From Cyrtodaria siliqua (Eukaryota; Mollusca; Bivalvia; Adapedonta; Hiatellidae): a DNA stretch of 64,000 nt. This document shows positions 57,401 through 64,000 of the stretch, piece by piece. Under the pieces are notes generated by a model. The model was not told the origin of the DNA. It searched no databases and saw nothing but the letters and a program-made list of their open reading frames with translations. The position numbers and the translations under genes were made by a program. Numbering within the stretch: the first letter of the stretch is position 1; every line of letters starts with the position of its first letter. The stretch lies in the NCBI GenBank assembly GCA_037043455.1, contig JAWPHD010007111.1:1-64000 (forward strand), given 5' to 3'.

Positions 57401-60366
57401 TATATAGTTTGTTTCGCTTTTAATCTTACCCAGCCTTTAAACAAGTGATGTACTGAGTTAAATGTGAGTTTTATTTCATTGATAAACTCGGATGTGTCAT
57501 CAATTAGCATAAACTAATTAAACCAGGTTGAAATCTAAATTCGTAATTTTATCTCGAAATTATGACAATAATTCGCCCAATCAGTGATCAATGAGACGGC
57601 ATACTTTCATAATCGTGTATTCGTTGGACTCGGTACTATTTTAGATGCTCAAGTGACTTTAGTCATGTATATATATTAAAAGCTGTATTTTCAGTGTACA
57701 GTTCTTTGGGTTATCGTTATTTCAAAACATCAATGTCGATAAATTAAACGGATATTAAAGTCAACCACTTTGCCTTTCATATGGAGACTGAGTGTAAAAT
57801 CCGAGTAACACATTGTTTTCATATGATAAAAATCTCAAAATCTCTGAAATTCTGGAAATGTTAACTAATGTGTTGTTTTGGTCATTGCTTACCGTTCATC
57901 CATATGGGATATATAGTGCCACATGATTCTGGTATTACATAGTTTGTTGTGATGACGTAGTCAAATCGGTACCACGTGTTAGCCAGATTTCCAAATTTGT
58001 CACATCTATCACCTCCGCCACATTCGGGACATCGATACTCCTGACTTGGGAAGGTGCTGTAGTTGTTACCCAAACATGGGTCTGCAGGAAACAAAGAAAT
58101 GCAAATGATCAGATATTAGTTTAATATAAACATATATTCGATGGTTTACGCTTACACAAAGTATATAGCAAATGCAGGTGCCCTTAACATAAAATGTACA
58201 TCAAAAGTAGATATAACAAGAAATGTCACAGTCAGTGACAAATGCCCCCGAAGTGACCTTTGACCTGTAGGACCTAGATTTTGTGCGCGGACACGTCGTC
58301 TGGTTATGGTGAGCACTTGTGCCAAGTTATTTGAAAAGCTGTCCAGGAATGCCAGAGTTATTGACAGGACACGATTTGACTTTTGATCTCTAAGTGTGAC
58401 CTTGACATTGGAGCCACGGACCTGGATTTTGTAGGCAACATGTCGTCTTGATGTGGTGAGCAATTGTGCCAAATTATTTGAAAATCCGTCCAGGAATGCC
58501 AGAGTTATTTACCGGACATAATTTGACCTTTGACCTCTTAGTGTGACCTTGACCTTGGGGCCACAGACATGGATTTTGTGCGCGACACATTGTCTTGTTT
58601 TGGTGAGCACTTGTGCCAAGTTATTTGAAAATCCGTCCAGGAATGCCAGTTATTGACCGGACACGATTTGTCTTTTGACCTTGAAGTGTGACCTTGACCT
58701 TGGAGCTACGGACCTGGATTTTGCGCGCAACCTGTCGTCTTGTTGTGGTGAGCACTTTTGTCAAGTAATTTGAAAATAGGTCAAGGAATGCCAAAGTTAT
58801 TGACCGAACACTATTTGACCTTTGACCCCAAGTGTGACCTTTACCTTGGAGCCACGGACCTGGCTTTTATGCGTGACACGTCATCTTGCTGTGGTGAATA
58901 CTTGGGCCAAGTTATTTGAAAATCCGCCCAGGAATGCAAGAGTTATTGACCGGACACAATTTGACATTTGACCGCTAAGTGTGACCTTGACCTTGAAGTC
59001 ACGGACCTTGGTTTTGTATGCGACAGGTTATCTTGTTGGGGTGAGCGCTTGTGCCAAGTTATTTGAAAATCTGTCCATGAATGTCAGAGTTATTAACCGG
59101 ACACGAAACTACTTTGTTTTGACATTTGACCTCTAAGTGTGACCTTGACCTTGGAGCCGCGGACCTGGATTTTATGCGCGACACGTCGTCTTGTTGTGGT
59201 GAGCAATTGTGCCAAGTTATTTGAAAATCCGTCCATTATTGTCAGAGTTATTAAGCGGACACGATTGTACAGACGAACGAAGGGACTGACGGACTGACAG
59301 ACGGACAGTGCGACTACTATATGCCACCCTTCGGGGACAAACAAATCGAACAGGAAAAGTAGAATTCAAGGACGACAGTCAACCACAAACACACAAAGAA
59401 ACAAAGAACGACTATATATAAAGATGAATAAAAGGCAAGATAAGACATCACAACCACACAAGGGGTGACAATAGGACTACCGCATTGGAACGGTCAGTGG
59501 TAAAAACGGCCGCTGGGTGTTTAAACCAGATTCTAGGGTGCAAAACACATAAATGATAACATAACGCTATTGTCGTCATGGACGTCACGTTAACGTACGT
59601 TATCTGACGTAATGTGACGTTATAAGTTATGTGATAAAAAGAATCTAACATTCGTTCTCATTCATTATTGAATTTATTAAACTCGTTAGCGAAAATGATA
59701 TAATGCGAGGCAAGAGCCTCGAATTATATCATCTTGCCGAGCATTATATCATTTTGCCAACTCCTTTAATAAATTCAATAATGAATGAGCACTCATGTAA
59801 GAACCTCCCTCTCTCTCTCTTTCTCTCTCTCTCTCTCTACATATATATATATATAACAAAATCTTTCTTTTTTGCCATAGCTTTCAACCTAGAGGTTTTC
59901 ATCAGAGACGTTTATTTGTTGTATATACAAGGAAACAGAAATGACGTGATGATGTTGACGCGGGAGTTTTGACGTCGCTGTGTAGCGGGTACGGCGGGAA
60001 CGTGGTATTTGGGCGTTGGGGTCCTACTCTGTATCCAGTTCATACGGCCGGTACGTGCGGAGTTTCGTCTTCCACAGTCATTATATGGTCCGCCTGTAGA
60101 TTGTATCTCCATTCAATTTCTCCAGCTCCACGATCAAGAAATGCTCCTTTGATCACTAACAAAATGCGCTGCGACCGGATCGTCATATTTGGTTCTCATT
60201 CGCGACACGTTTAACAGATGACAGATGACGCTGGTAAAGAGTGTCGCCTGTCTCTCCAACATATATGAATACATATAAATATATATATATATATACAATA
60301 CTCACCATCGATAAGGGGACATCCTCTTAGTAAACCTACAACAAAAAGAAGAATGCATTTTGTCAT
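48311..60366 (-). CDS. Host gene 1: D8C-domain type I membrane protein (six exons)
   Basis: Six splice-bounded segments join in phase to 294 codons. Order: signal peptide (exon 1), a cysteine-rich domain split over exons 2 and 3, a Thr-rich mucin-like stalk (exon 4), one membrane span (exon 5) and a 34-residue cytoplasmic end (exon 6). The cysteine-rich part has the D8C landmarks of uromodulin and GP2: a 'DPC' start, 'WYRF', 'P-x-x-C-G-T-x-x-P-x-W-M-N-G' and a second half ending 'YC'. D8C proteins are secreted or surface glycoproteins, often linked to mucosal defence; a recognition or adhesion role here is inference. All exon edges are GT-AG. I saw no reason for extra exons, but alternative ones cannot be excluded. 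Confidence 0.8.
49023..49735 (+). mobile_element. MITE-1, copy 2, split by Penelope tail
   Basis: Left end 'gaatttccgctatataattt' at 49,048. The interior resumes at 49,409 ('gttagagaaaggacaaaact') and the right end 'acaatatgtggcgacaattt' is near 49,688. In between, 49,126-49,408 is a Penelope tail. In the intron between exons 5 and 6 of host gene 1. Confidence 0.8.
49126..49410 (+). mobile_element. Penelope tail inserted in MITE-1
   Basis: 'tttctttatttacactgtgc', 'cctagaaccggattaaaccc', 'gaccgttccaaggcggtagc' and 'ccctgtccgatctttttata', as in copies B and E, without any RT sequence. Confidence 0.85.
49735..50185 (+). mobile_element. MITE-1, copy 3
   Basis: Directly follows copy 2 in the same orientation. 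Shared landmarks: 'ccacgtaatattccaga', 'acagaaaggacaactctgtc', 'gctcacctgcttgagccaaa' and 'acatacaatatatagcggaa' near 50,131. It ends about 80 bp from exon 5 of host gene 1. Confidence 0.8.
50263..50401 (-). CDS. Host gene 1, exon 5 (membrane span)
   Basis: Acceptor 'atatatatttcag' ends at 50,402 and donor 'AG|GTTTGT' starts at 50,262. Reads 'TTALPIINDCDDKNV', then about 25 hydrophobic residues ('ITVIVAVVVTMVICAVVFSV' onward) and 'QHFR'. Basic residues after the span place the C-terminus inside the cell. Phase 1 in, 2 out. Confidence 0.8.
50440..50800 (+). mobile_element. Penelope tail, diverged longer copy
   Basis: 'gccactgaccgttccaagga', 'gtagccctattgtcaacctt' and 'ggttgactgtagtccttgaa' match other tails. 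It then continues through a doubled 'cctgttcgac' motif into a hammerhead-like sequence not kept in the other copies. Confidence 0.7.
50708..50766 (+). ncRNA. Hammerhead-ribozyme-like motif
   Basis: 'ctgatga' (50,720-50,726) and 'cgaaa' (50,750-50,754) flank a 23-base hairpin region with 'acgt...acgt' pairing. Penelope-like elements are known to carry hammerhead motifs. Stem II is not canonical here, so it may be a decayed or fortuitous match. Confidence 0.35.
50801..51238. other. Intron 4 of host gene 1; nothing assigned
   Basis: AT-rich DNA without a gene or strong repeat. Confidence 0.4.
51241..51352. repeat. Recent 58-bp tandem duplication
   Basis: 'taaaccgtttacaaataact' to 'tcacaaagcatatt' at 51,241-51,294 repeats exactly at 51,299-51,352. 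Confidence 0.97.
51529..51750 (-). CDS. Host gene 1, exon 4 (Thr-rich stalk)
   Basis: Acceptor 'catgtgaatag' ends at 51,751 and donor 'A|GTAAGT' starts at 51,528. 73 codons in phase 1-1: 'SPSLPTTTTTVTTPTKTATT', 'EEEASTTTTFKIPITIGNTT', 'EETTTTTSQLPTHTETDKEF'. Nearly 40% Thr/Ser, so a probable O-glycosylated stalk, with one N-glycosylation sequon (NTT). Confidence 0.8.
51960..52100 (+). repeat. Dispersed repeat related to R3
   Basis: 'agagtatgagagtgaacctt' and 'tggaaacagcataaagcgat', with 'gagactgttcatgaacggta'. A close relative starts at 52,559 ('agagtatgagagtggaccct'). Confidence 0.65.
52195..52566 (+). other. Unassigned 123-codon ORF
   Basis: Open reading in an intron of host gene 1, Lys/Arg/Ser-rich with no recognised domain, transposon motif or splice structure. 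It lies between two R3-like repeats and could be part of a mobile element. Not called as a gene. Confidence 0.2.
52559..52640 (+). repeat. Dispersed repeat related to R3, second copy
   Basis: 'agagtatgagagtggaccct', 'tggaaacggccgaacacgat' and 'gattgagactgttcaa'. It ends about 30 bases from the exon 3 donor. Confidence 0.6.
52669..52836 (-). CDS. Host gene 1, exon 3 (second half of D8C)
   Basis: Acceptor 'tttttcactatcaaaag' ends at 52,837 and donor 'G|GTAAGT' starts at 52,668. 55 codons, phase 1-1: 'TFPAESDNIVDRICCLSTYD', 'SACKITYSLKVKNCSSYHVY', 'CMSELPTNCPSRYCF'. The 'V-K-N-C-x-x-Y-x-V-Y' stretch and terminal 'YC' are D8C landmarks. Eight cysteines. Confidence 0.8.
52960..53330. other. Intron 2 of host gene 1; nothing assigned
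   Basis: No gene or strong repeat recognised. Confidence 0.4.
53330..53495 (-). repeat. Dispersed repeat R3, copy 3
   Basis: The reverse complement shows the 'ttttattgagtctggtcatg' and 'aacattgttcacgcc' landmarks of the family. The plus strand has 'actgatgaagccggtgctag', which superficially recalls a hammerhead core. Confidence 0.65.
53496..54290. other. Intron 2 of host gene 1; nothing assigned
   Basis: AT-rich DNA. The last 50 bases are repeat R5 copy 2 ('tttttaagccgaaattaagg'). Confidence 0.4.
54317..55560 (-). mobile_element. Penelope-like element D
   Basis: Minus copy: decayed tail and 3' UTR (54,317-54,720), RT C-terminus (54,717-54,986: 'FHAIFIKLVGKFVKRGHIPI'), a gap, then RT palm remnants to about 55,560 ('NNTYPKELQLNKAYVS'). 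It is older than copy E. Confidence 0.8.
55670..57190 (+). mobile_element. Penelope-like element E, longest RT copy
   Basis: 323 open codons of RT (55,680-56,651) followed by 3' UTR and tail to 57,190. The RT lacks its N-terminal fingers and no GIY-YIG nuclease follows, so the copy is 5'-truncated. In the intron between exons 2 and 3 of host gene 1, head-to-head with copy D. Confidence 0.85.
55680..56651 (+). pseudogene. Penelope-like reverse transcriptase (C-terminal two thirds)
   Basis: Motifs in order: 'YRQIVGIPMGTNCAPLVSDL' (RT motif with MGT-x-x-AP, about residue 60), 'TSRYLDDILNIDN' (catalytic D-D, about residue 103), 'ASFLDLDLSIENGKI', 'KIYDKRDDFNYDIVNYPHLD', 'YGVYLSQLVRFSRACTRVED' and a basic thumb 'GYRYHKLRKTFANIYY'. 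The enzyme copies element RNA into the genome. Family assignment rests on the PMGT-x-x-AP and PKLHK-type motifs seen here and at 57.4 kb. The C-terminus diverges from copy B by a frameshift near 56,590. Confidence 0.75.
57255..57510 (-). pseudogene. Penelope-like RT, N-terminal fragment (F)
   Basis: Minus-strand ORF with 'QTIYRIPKLHKQPYNTRCIT', the early RT motif PKLHK-x-P of this family, preceded by 'FTYNSVHHLF'-like sequence. It abuts the tail of copy E in the opposite direction. Confidence 0.7.
57893..58081 (-). CDS. Host gene 1, exon 2 (first half of D8C)
   Basis: Acceptor 'tttgtttcctgcag' ends at 58,082 and donor 'G|GTAAGC' starts at 57,892. 62 codons, phase 1-1, after a split Asp: 'PCLGNNYSTFPSQEYRCPEC', 'GGGDRCDKFGNLANTWYRFD', 'YVITTNYVIPESCGTIYPIW', 'MN'. 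WYRF and C-G-T-x-x-P-x-W-M-N are the D8C signature. The CxxC insert 'RCPECGGGDRC' is extra compared with the vertebrate domain as I recall it. Confidence 0.85.
58240..59335 (+). repeat. Tandem array E (about 155-bp units, DR1/DR0 half-sites)
   Basis: About seven units share 'ttgtgccaagttatttgaaa', 'atccgtccaggaatgccaga', 'gttattgaccggacacgatt', 'tgacctttgacctc' and 'gtgaccttgaccttggagcc'. The end reads 'gacggactgacagacggaca' and 'actatatgccacccttcggg'. In intron 1 of host gene 1. Confidence 0.9.
59338..59565 (-). mobile_element. Penelope tail, minus copy
   Basis: 'tcgaacaggaaaagtagaat', 'gacgacagtcaaccacaaac', 'ggaacggtcagtgg' and 'gtttaaaccagattctaggg' are the reverse of the tail. Confidence 0.8.
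59622..59800. repeat. Foldback element FB, copy 2
   Basis: 'ctcattcattattgaattta' (59,656) pairs with 'taaattcaataatgaatgag' (59,768). The centre is 'gaggcaagagcctcg'. Left flank 'ttatgtgataaaaagaatct' matches copy 1 at 42,793. Confidence 0.85.
59806..59858. repeat. Microsatellite (CT)n-(TA)n
   Basis: CT repeats to 59,838, then 'atatatatatatata'. Confidence 0.95.
59875..59915 (-). ncRNA. Hammerhead-like core (minus strand)
   Basis: The minus strand reads 'ctgatga' (59,905-59,899), a hairpin 'aacc-tcta-ggtt', then 'gaaa' (59,885-59,882). One extra A separates the core from the stem. It borders a microsatellite, as many Penelope-like insertions do, but no RT is attached. Confidence 0.35.
59916..60235. 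other. Unassigned GC-richer segment
   Basis: A minus-strand frame carries 'FLDRGAGEIEWRYNLQADHI' to a stop. It may be the end of an element ORF next to the hammerhead-like core. Not recognised. Confidence 0.3.
60306..60366 (-). CDS. Host gene 1, exon 1 (signal peptide)
   Basis: ATG at 60,366. 'MTKCILLFVVGLLRGCPLID' has a hydrophobic core after a Lys, fitting a secretion signal. Donor 'G|GTGAGT' at 60,305. The left-over G completes the Asp of 'DPC' in exon 2. A transcription start was not identified. Confidence 0.75.
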
Positions 60367-60474
60367 ACTCGTTACTGAAAGTATATCCGGCGAATGCATT
60401 AAAATAGAAATACATATCGAACAGGATATGTAGTCAACCCCATGATACTCGTTCAAAACAATCAATTAAGGGGT

Positions 60475-60620
60475 AAATAGGGGTACGTTGGGGCTTTAAA
60501 CCAATTCTAAGGTGCAACAAACCTCACTCCTACCCTATTGTCCAGTACTACTGGACAGAGTAAATTCCATCAGCAATATGCTCTAGCAAACTAGGCAACA
60601 TAAATAGGTAATATTACACA
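60475..60620 (-). mobile_element. Penelope-tail fragment
   Basis: 'gctttaaaccaattctaagg', 'tgcaacaaacctcactccta' and 'tctagcaaactaggcaacat' in reverse orientation. Confidence 0.6.
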
Positions 60621-60844
60621 TGATGATTTAAACTCCTTGGCAAATAAATTGCCAAGATACGACTATACATGTATACAAGGTTTGAACATGATGATATATT
60701 TTCTGGAATAAAATGATATTACTAATGCGTCTGTTATAAATAAAAGTAATAAACATTAAACTGAATGCAATTAATTCATCCTTTATCACTAAATATCAAA
60801 AGTAAACGGTTTTAGTATTAAACAACAAACATGTTATTCCTGAG

Positions 60845-60990
60845 TTAATCAACATTGTCAACCCTTTTATGCTTGTGATGTCATAGCTCGCCTTTTATCC
60901 ATCCTTTTTATTATTGTTTGTTTCTGTGATTGTTTTTGGTTGACTGTGGTCCTTGAATCTATATTTTGCCTATTCAATTTCTATATTTAC
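60845..60990 (+). mobile_element. Penelope-tail fragment, plus
   Basis: 'attgtcaacccttttatgct', 'gtttgtttctgtgattgttt' and 'ttggttgactgtggtccttg'. Confidence 0.65.
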
Positions 60991-62095
60991 TTCATGTAAC
61001 TACGAAATAAACGTCTTCACAAACTAGCATGAATGATGTCCCCTTATTTAACTGATGAAAAATTGACAATTTGTATCAGTTGATGTGCTCTTTTCATAGA
61101 GCGTTATTATTCATGAATATAGAAATTCAGATAACTATTACTGTGTATGGAAACCATTAGAACGCTCTAATACTGTGATGGAGTTTGACCTAATTCGAGA
61201 TTCTATATACTGCATATAGTGCACAGTGAAGCGTGAATTTGCTGTACCCCTCGTGTATGGAGATAGTTAATTGCGAATTCCATTTTCTGTATATGTTTTT
61301 GAATCGATGTGAAATACATTTTGTTCTAATAAAATTCCAAGGAAGATGTATATAGATGTATGTGTCTTTTATAGTGAGCAGAAAGTTGTTTTATACCTCA
61401 CTGCCCAGATCGCCAATACTCGGGAGGCGTTTCATGAAAGTAATGTGTTACTGGAATAGCCTGACGTCATAGCATTCCATTTCCGTTTTGATGCGGCCAT
61501 TCCTCCATTTTGTTTTCTTTTGTGCAGTGAGAGTGCTCCAGTTAGGACGCAACAATTTATCGTAAGTAGAATATGTGCAAGTTTACACTCTCCACTGTCA
61601 TACGTGTCTATAAAGTTAGCTCACATTTTCAGTTTATGAATGTTTTGTGTAACACGTGTATTGTTTGCGTTGACCAAAATGAAATTAGTCTTGATCATGT
61701 TCGACGCCTGATAATTTTGTAAACAAGCAAGCGTCGCAGATGATCTAGACTGCGTAAAATGATAACTTATTTGTTATTCATCTGCATGTTTAAATATTCG
61801 AGTGAACAATTGGAAGGTTGTGTGTGCATAAACATTCCCTGACGTTTCTAGTCGTCGTTTGCATATTTGTTACTCTGTAGTATCTAATCTAAAAGAAGAA
61901 CAAAATACCTAGACGGAGATATGAGAATCATGGCTGTTGTGGTAGTCAGGGTCATTCAGACCCTGTGTATACCGAATTGTTCTAGGATATTTGTGTATAA
62001 CTCCATGTTTCAGGAGACTTCCGGACCTATTTTTCTTGAATGTTTATCTTTCGAAACATCTTGTGCTCTTTTGTTTCCATATAATTTTGGAAACT
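60991..62095. other. No gene supported; possible promoter/leader near 61.5 kb
   Basis: 61,460-61,575 has 'ctgacgtcatagc' (a CRE core) and, about 100 bp on, 'caatttatcgtaagta', a consensus splice donor. This could be a first non-coding exon on the plus strand, but nothing downstream supports a gene. Confidence 0.25.
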
Positions 62096-62097
62096 TA

Positions 62098-62345
62098 ACC
62101 CTGCGGTCGCCAAGTGTTAAGCATTCTTGACTCGAGTCCCAGAAATCACGTGTTTGATTTCCAGTGGGGTCACATCCCGGATTTTTCAAACAAACTCCCG
62201 CAGTATCTTACTTGGGCATGGTACTGTGAATATAGGTCATCCTTCGGAGGGATGTAAAGTAGTCTGTCCAGTGTACAGGTAGAACTATACCCTGTGCAAT
62301 ATCTCTCTGAACTTCTGTGTTAAGCAGTGGTACAAAACCAGGGCC
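62098..62345 (+). mobile_element. tRNA-headed SINE-like repeat
   Basis: 'cggtcgccaagtgttaagca' (box A region) and 'gtgtttgatttccagtgg' (box B region, decayed), then 'catccttcggagggatgtaa' and 'gtccagtgtacaggtagaac'. The order is that of a tRNA-derived SINE; the boxes are imperfect. Confidence 0.5.
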
Positions 62346-62367
62346 CTAAATGAATTATATAGAGATT

Positions 62368-62530
62368 ATTTAACTGCTGGGATCGATTATAGGGAAATCC
62401 TTCACAAGAGGTAGGCGTGTGGTTCTTTTCACGAACGATCGCATGCGAGCGAGTGAAAAAACAAAGCACGTCTACCATCAAGTGAAGGATTACCCATAAT
62501 CGATCGCAGCAGTTAAATAATCTATTTATT
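62368..62530. repeat. Palindromic foldback element
   Basis: 'agattatttaactgctggga' pairs with 'gcagcagttaaataatct', 'tcgattatagggaaatcctt' with 'aaggattacccataatcgat', and 'ggtaggcgtg' with 'cacgtctacc'. The arms run about 60 bp each with few mismatches. Confidence 0.9.
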
Positions 62531-62635
62531 ACATTTTAAATTACGTTTTTGCAAACAAATATTCGCTTTATTGAACGATATCGGCGGATGACGTCGACGT
62601 CAGCAACACTTTATTGACGTCAAGACTCAACGTCG

Positions 62636-62700
62636 CAACGTTAGTTAGTATTGTGTTCTGAGTTAGTAACGTTAGTTATTATTGTGTTCTGAGTTAGTTA
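62636..62700. repeat. Short tandem duplication
   Basis: 'aacgttagttagtattgtgt' with 'tctgagttagt' is repeated with one substitution, period about 30 bp. Confidence 0.9.
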
Positions 62701-64000
62701 TTAATATTTAGCGATAATGATTATTCTTCCACTGAGTTTAAACACCTGCGCCTCTTTTCGCCATGTTGAAGTCGTTTAGAGAAAGTGGAGTAATTCGGTG
62801 ATGCCGAATAATTAAAAATAGACTGTATACAACATTTTTGTTCCTGAAGGATTTACTTTCGAGTGAAAAAAAATAAACTTAATAACCAGTCACATTTAGC
62901 CAATCTCAATGGCTCGCTTATTTGAGAATTGACTGGAAACGGCGATGCATGCCGTTTGATATTGGACGTCTTCACGGTAATGGATATCACAAAATATGAT
63001 ACGCTGACAAAAACATTTATTTTGCGTAATTAATTTGTTAAACTTAATTGGTACGCACCAATAAAGTAATTTAATTGTGTATTTAGGGAGTTTTAACTGG
63101 AAATTTATGCAAATACGTTGCTTATCTGTAGCTCTGTAATCTGTGACGTTTTATGTCATAGAACTATACCAAGCCTAGCTGCACTGCCATTGTTGTGTTA
63201 AAGTTGAATGACTTTCGGCGGTGTTATGCCCATTATAGGACATAATATCATGGTTCCCAAATCGGGAAAAAGTCGGGAATTTGAAAACAGTAATTCCAGG
63301 CCATGAAAAACCCTCGAATTTTACCCAAATCAGTAAAAAAACGGGATTTATTCGGGGAAAAAATAGTGTTGTGTAGCCTCTCCAAGTGTGGAATCCCGGT
63401 GCTTTATAAAAATAAAGGTGTACGTCAATTGATATTCGTACTTTACGTAAGCATGGGAATTAAAAAATGCAAGCTGCCTGCGGACGAGTAACATTTGGCG
63501 TCTGGTCGTCCGACAGGGCGAGTGACGTTTTGCACTATAAAAATGAAGTTAAACTATCGTTCAAACACGATGTTGCAATATTTGCCAGATTTTAAATCTG
63601 GATCATTTCCAACGCGTAATTTTGTTCCGTATTAACAAGGTGTTTGTTTGTTACCAGGTAACTTACGCGTCATATAGACTGTGATTCAATTCACGCTAAA
63701 ATCAATCATACACCAATATTTTGAGTAATCGCACCTTTTGTATTGTTTCATGTTGACTGAACAATCAACCATAAAATGAACCCAATTCAGAAACAGCCGA
63801 TAAAACATCGGTTCACACTTGCCATTGTTTCAGTTTACGCTACCGTGTGTACAACTAATAAGTAGGCACTTAAAGGGACACATGGGATATCTTGCAGTAT
63901 TTGAAATGGGTGTCTCAATTTATATATCCAGTATCATTTTTACTTTTACCCTGGTTACATTTAAATAAATCAAATTTTAAGTATTCACTATTTCGTCTTA
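62701..64000. other. No gene recognised
   Basis: Short ORFs only, no domain and no splice-bounded segment that I could support. Confidence 0.4.

Noticed and set aside
59093..59344. Minus ORF in array E
   Set aside because: Open frames in tandem repeats reflect the repeat period, not coding.

Overview
The window looks like nuclear DNA of a marine bivalve mollusc. The evidence is AT-rich non-coding sequence, tRNA-headed SINEs whose body resembles the bivalve Meta-domain type, Penelope-like elements, a Polinton/Maverick of the kind common in lophotrochozoans, and split host genes with GT-AG introns. No bacterial gene structure, rRNA, tRNA gene or CRISPR array was seen.

About 1-21,850 is one decayed Polinton that has been invaded repeatedly. 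Inverted arms lie at its two ends, and the left arm runs off the window. Inside, on the minus strand, are a PLA2-like domain followed by a retroviral-type integrase (2.0-3.1 kb), a hydrophobic minor virion protein (4.2-4.64 kb), a jelly-roll-type capsid protein (11.04-12.44 kb), a short basic virion protein (13.35-13.77 kb), a minor capsid protein (13.89-14.59 kb), a protein of unknown role (14.62-15.52 kb) and the C-terminus of the packaging ATPase (15.53-15.86 kb). On the plus strand are a polyproline/WH2-like protein with further segments (15.86-17.22 kb), a small hydrophobic protein (17.33-17.76 kb), a small ORF (18.35 kb) and protein-primed DNA polymerase B (18.69-20.35 kb plus a stub at 21.15 kb). 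A zinc-ribbon gene (17.9-18.28 kb) is on the minus strand. Almost every gene has frameshifts or stops. Guests in the Polinton are a 490-bp MITE, a 5.8-kb Ty3/gypsy LTR element (5,210-10,985) that has lost RT/RNaseH and the integrase core but carries two copies of a zinc-finger ORF, a tandem array, and a Penelope-like element inside the polymerase.

22-33.9 kb is mostly repeats: a tail-to-tail Penelope pair (24.3-26.6 kb), a duplicated block at 27.8-28.5 kb, and long tandem arrays (30.4-33.8 kb) rich in AGGTCA half-sites. From 33.9 to 44.9 kb on the minus strand, splice-bounded open segments suggest a host gene. The last three join in phase to a stop; the link to the two upstream segments is broken or incomplete.

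From 48.3 to 60.4 kb on the minus strand there is a well supported six-exon host gene of 294 codons: signal peptide, D8C (uromodulin-type) cysteine-rich domain, Thr-rich stalk, one membrane span and a short cytoplasmic tail. Every exon junction is in phase and the stop is followed by a polyadenylation signal. Its introns hold MITEs, five or more Penelope-like fragments, a receptor-half-site tandem array and foldback elements. The last 3.6 kb holds a SINE, a palindromic element and otherwise unassigned DNA.
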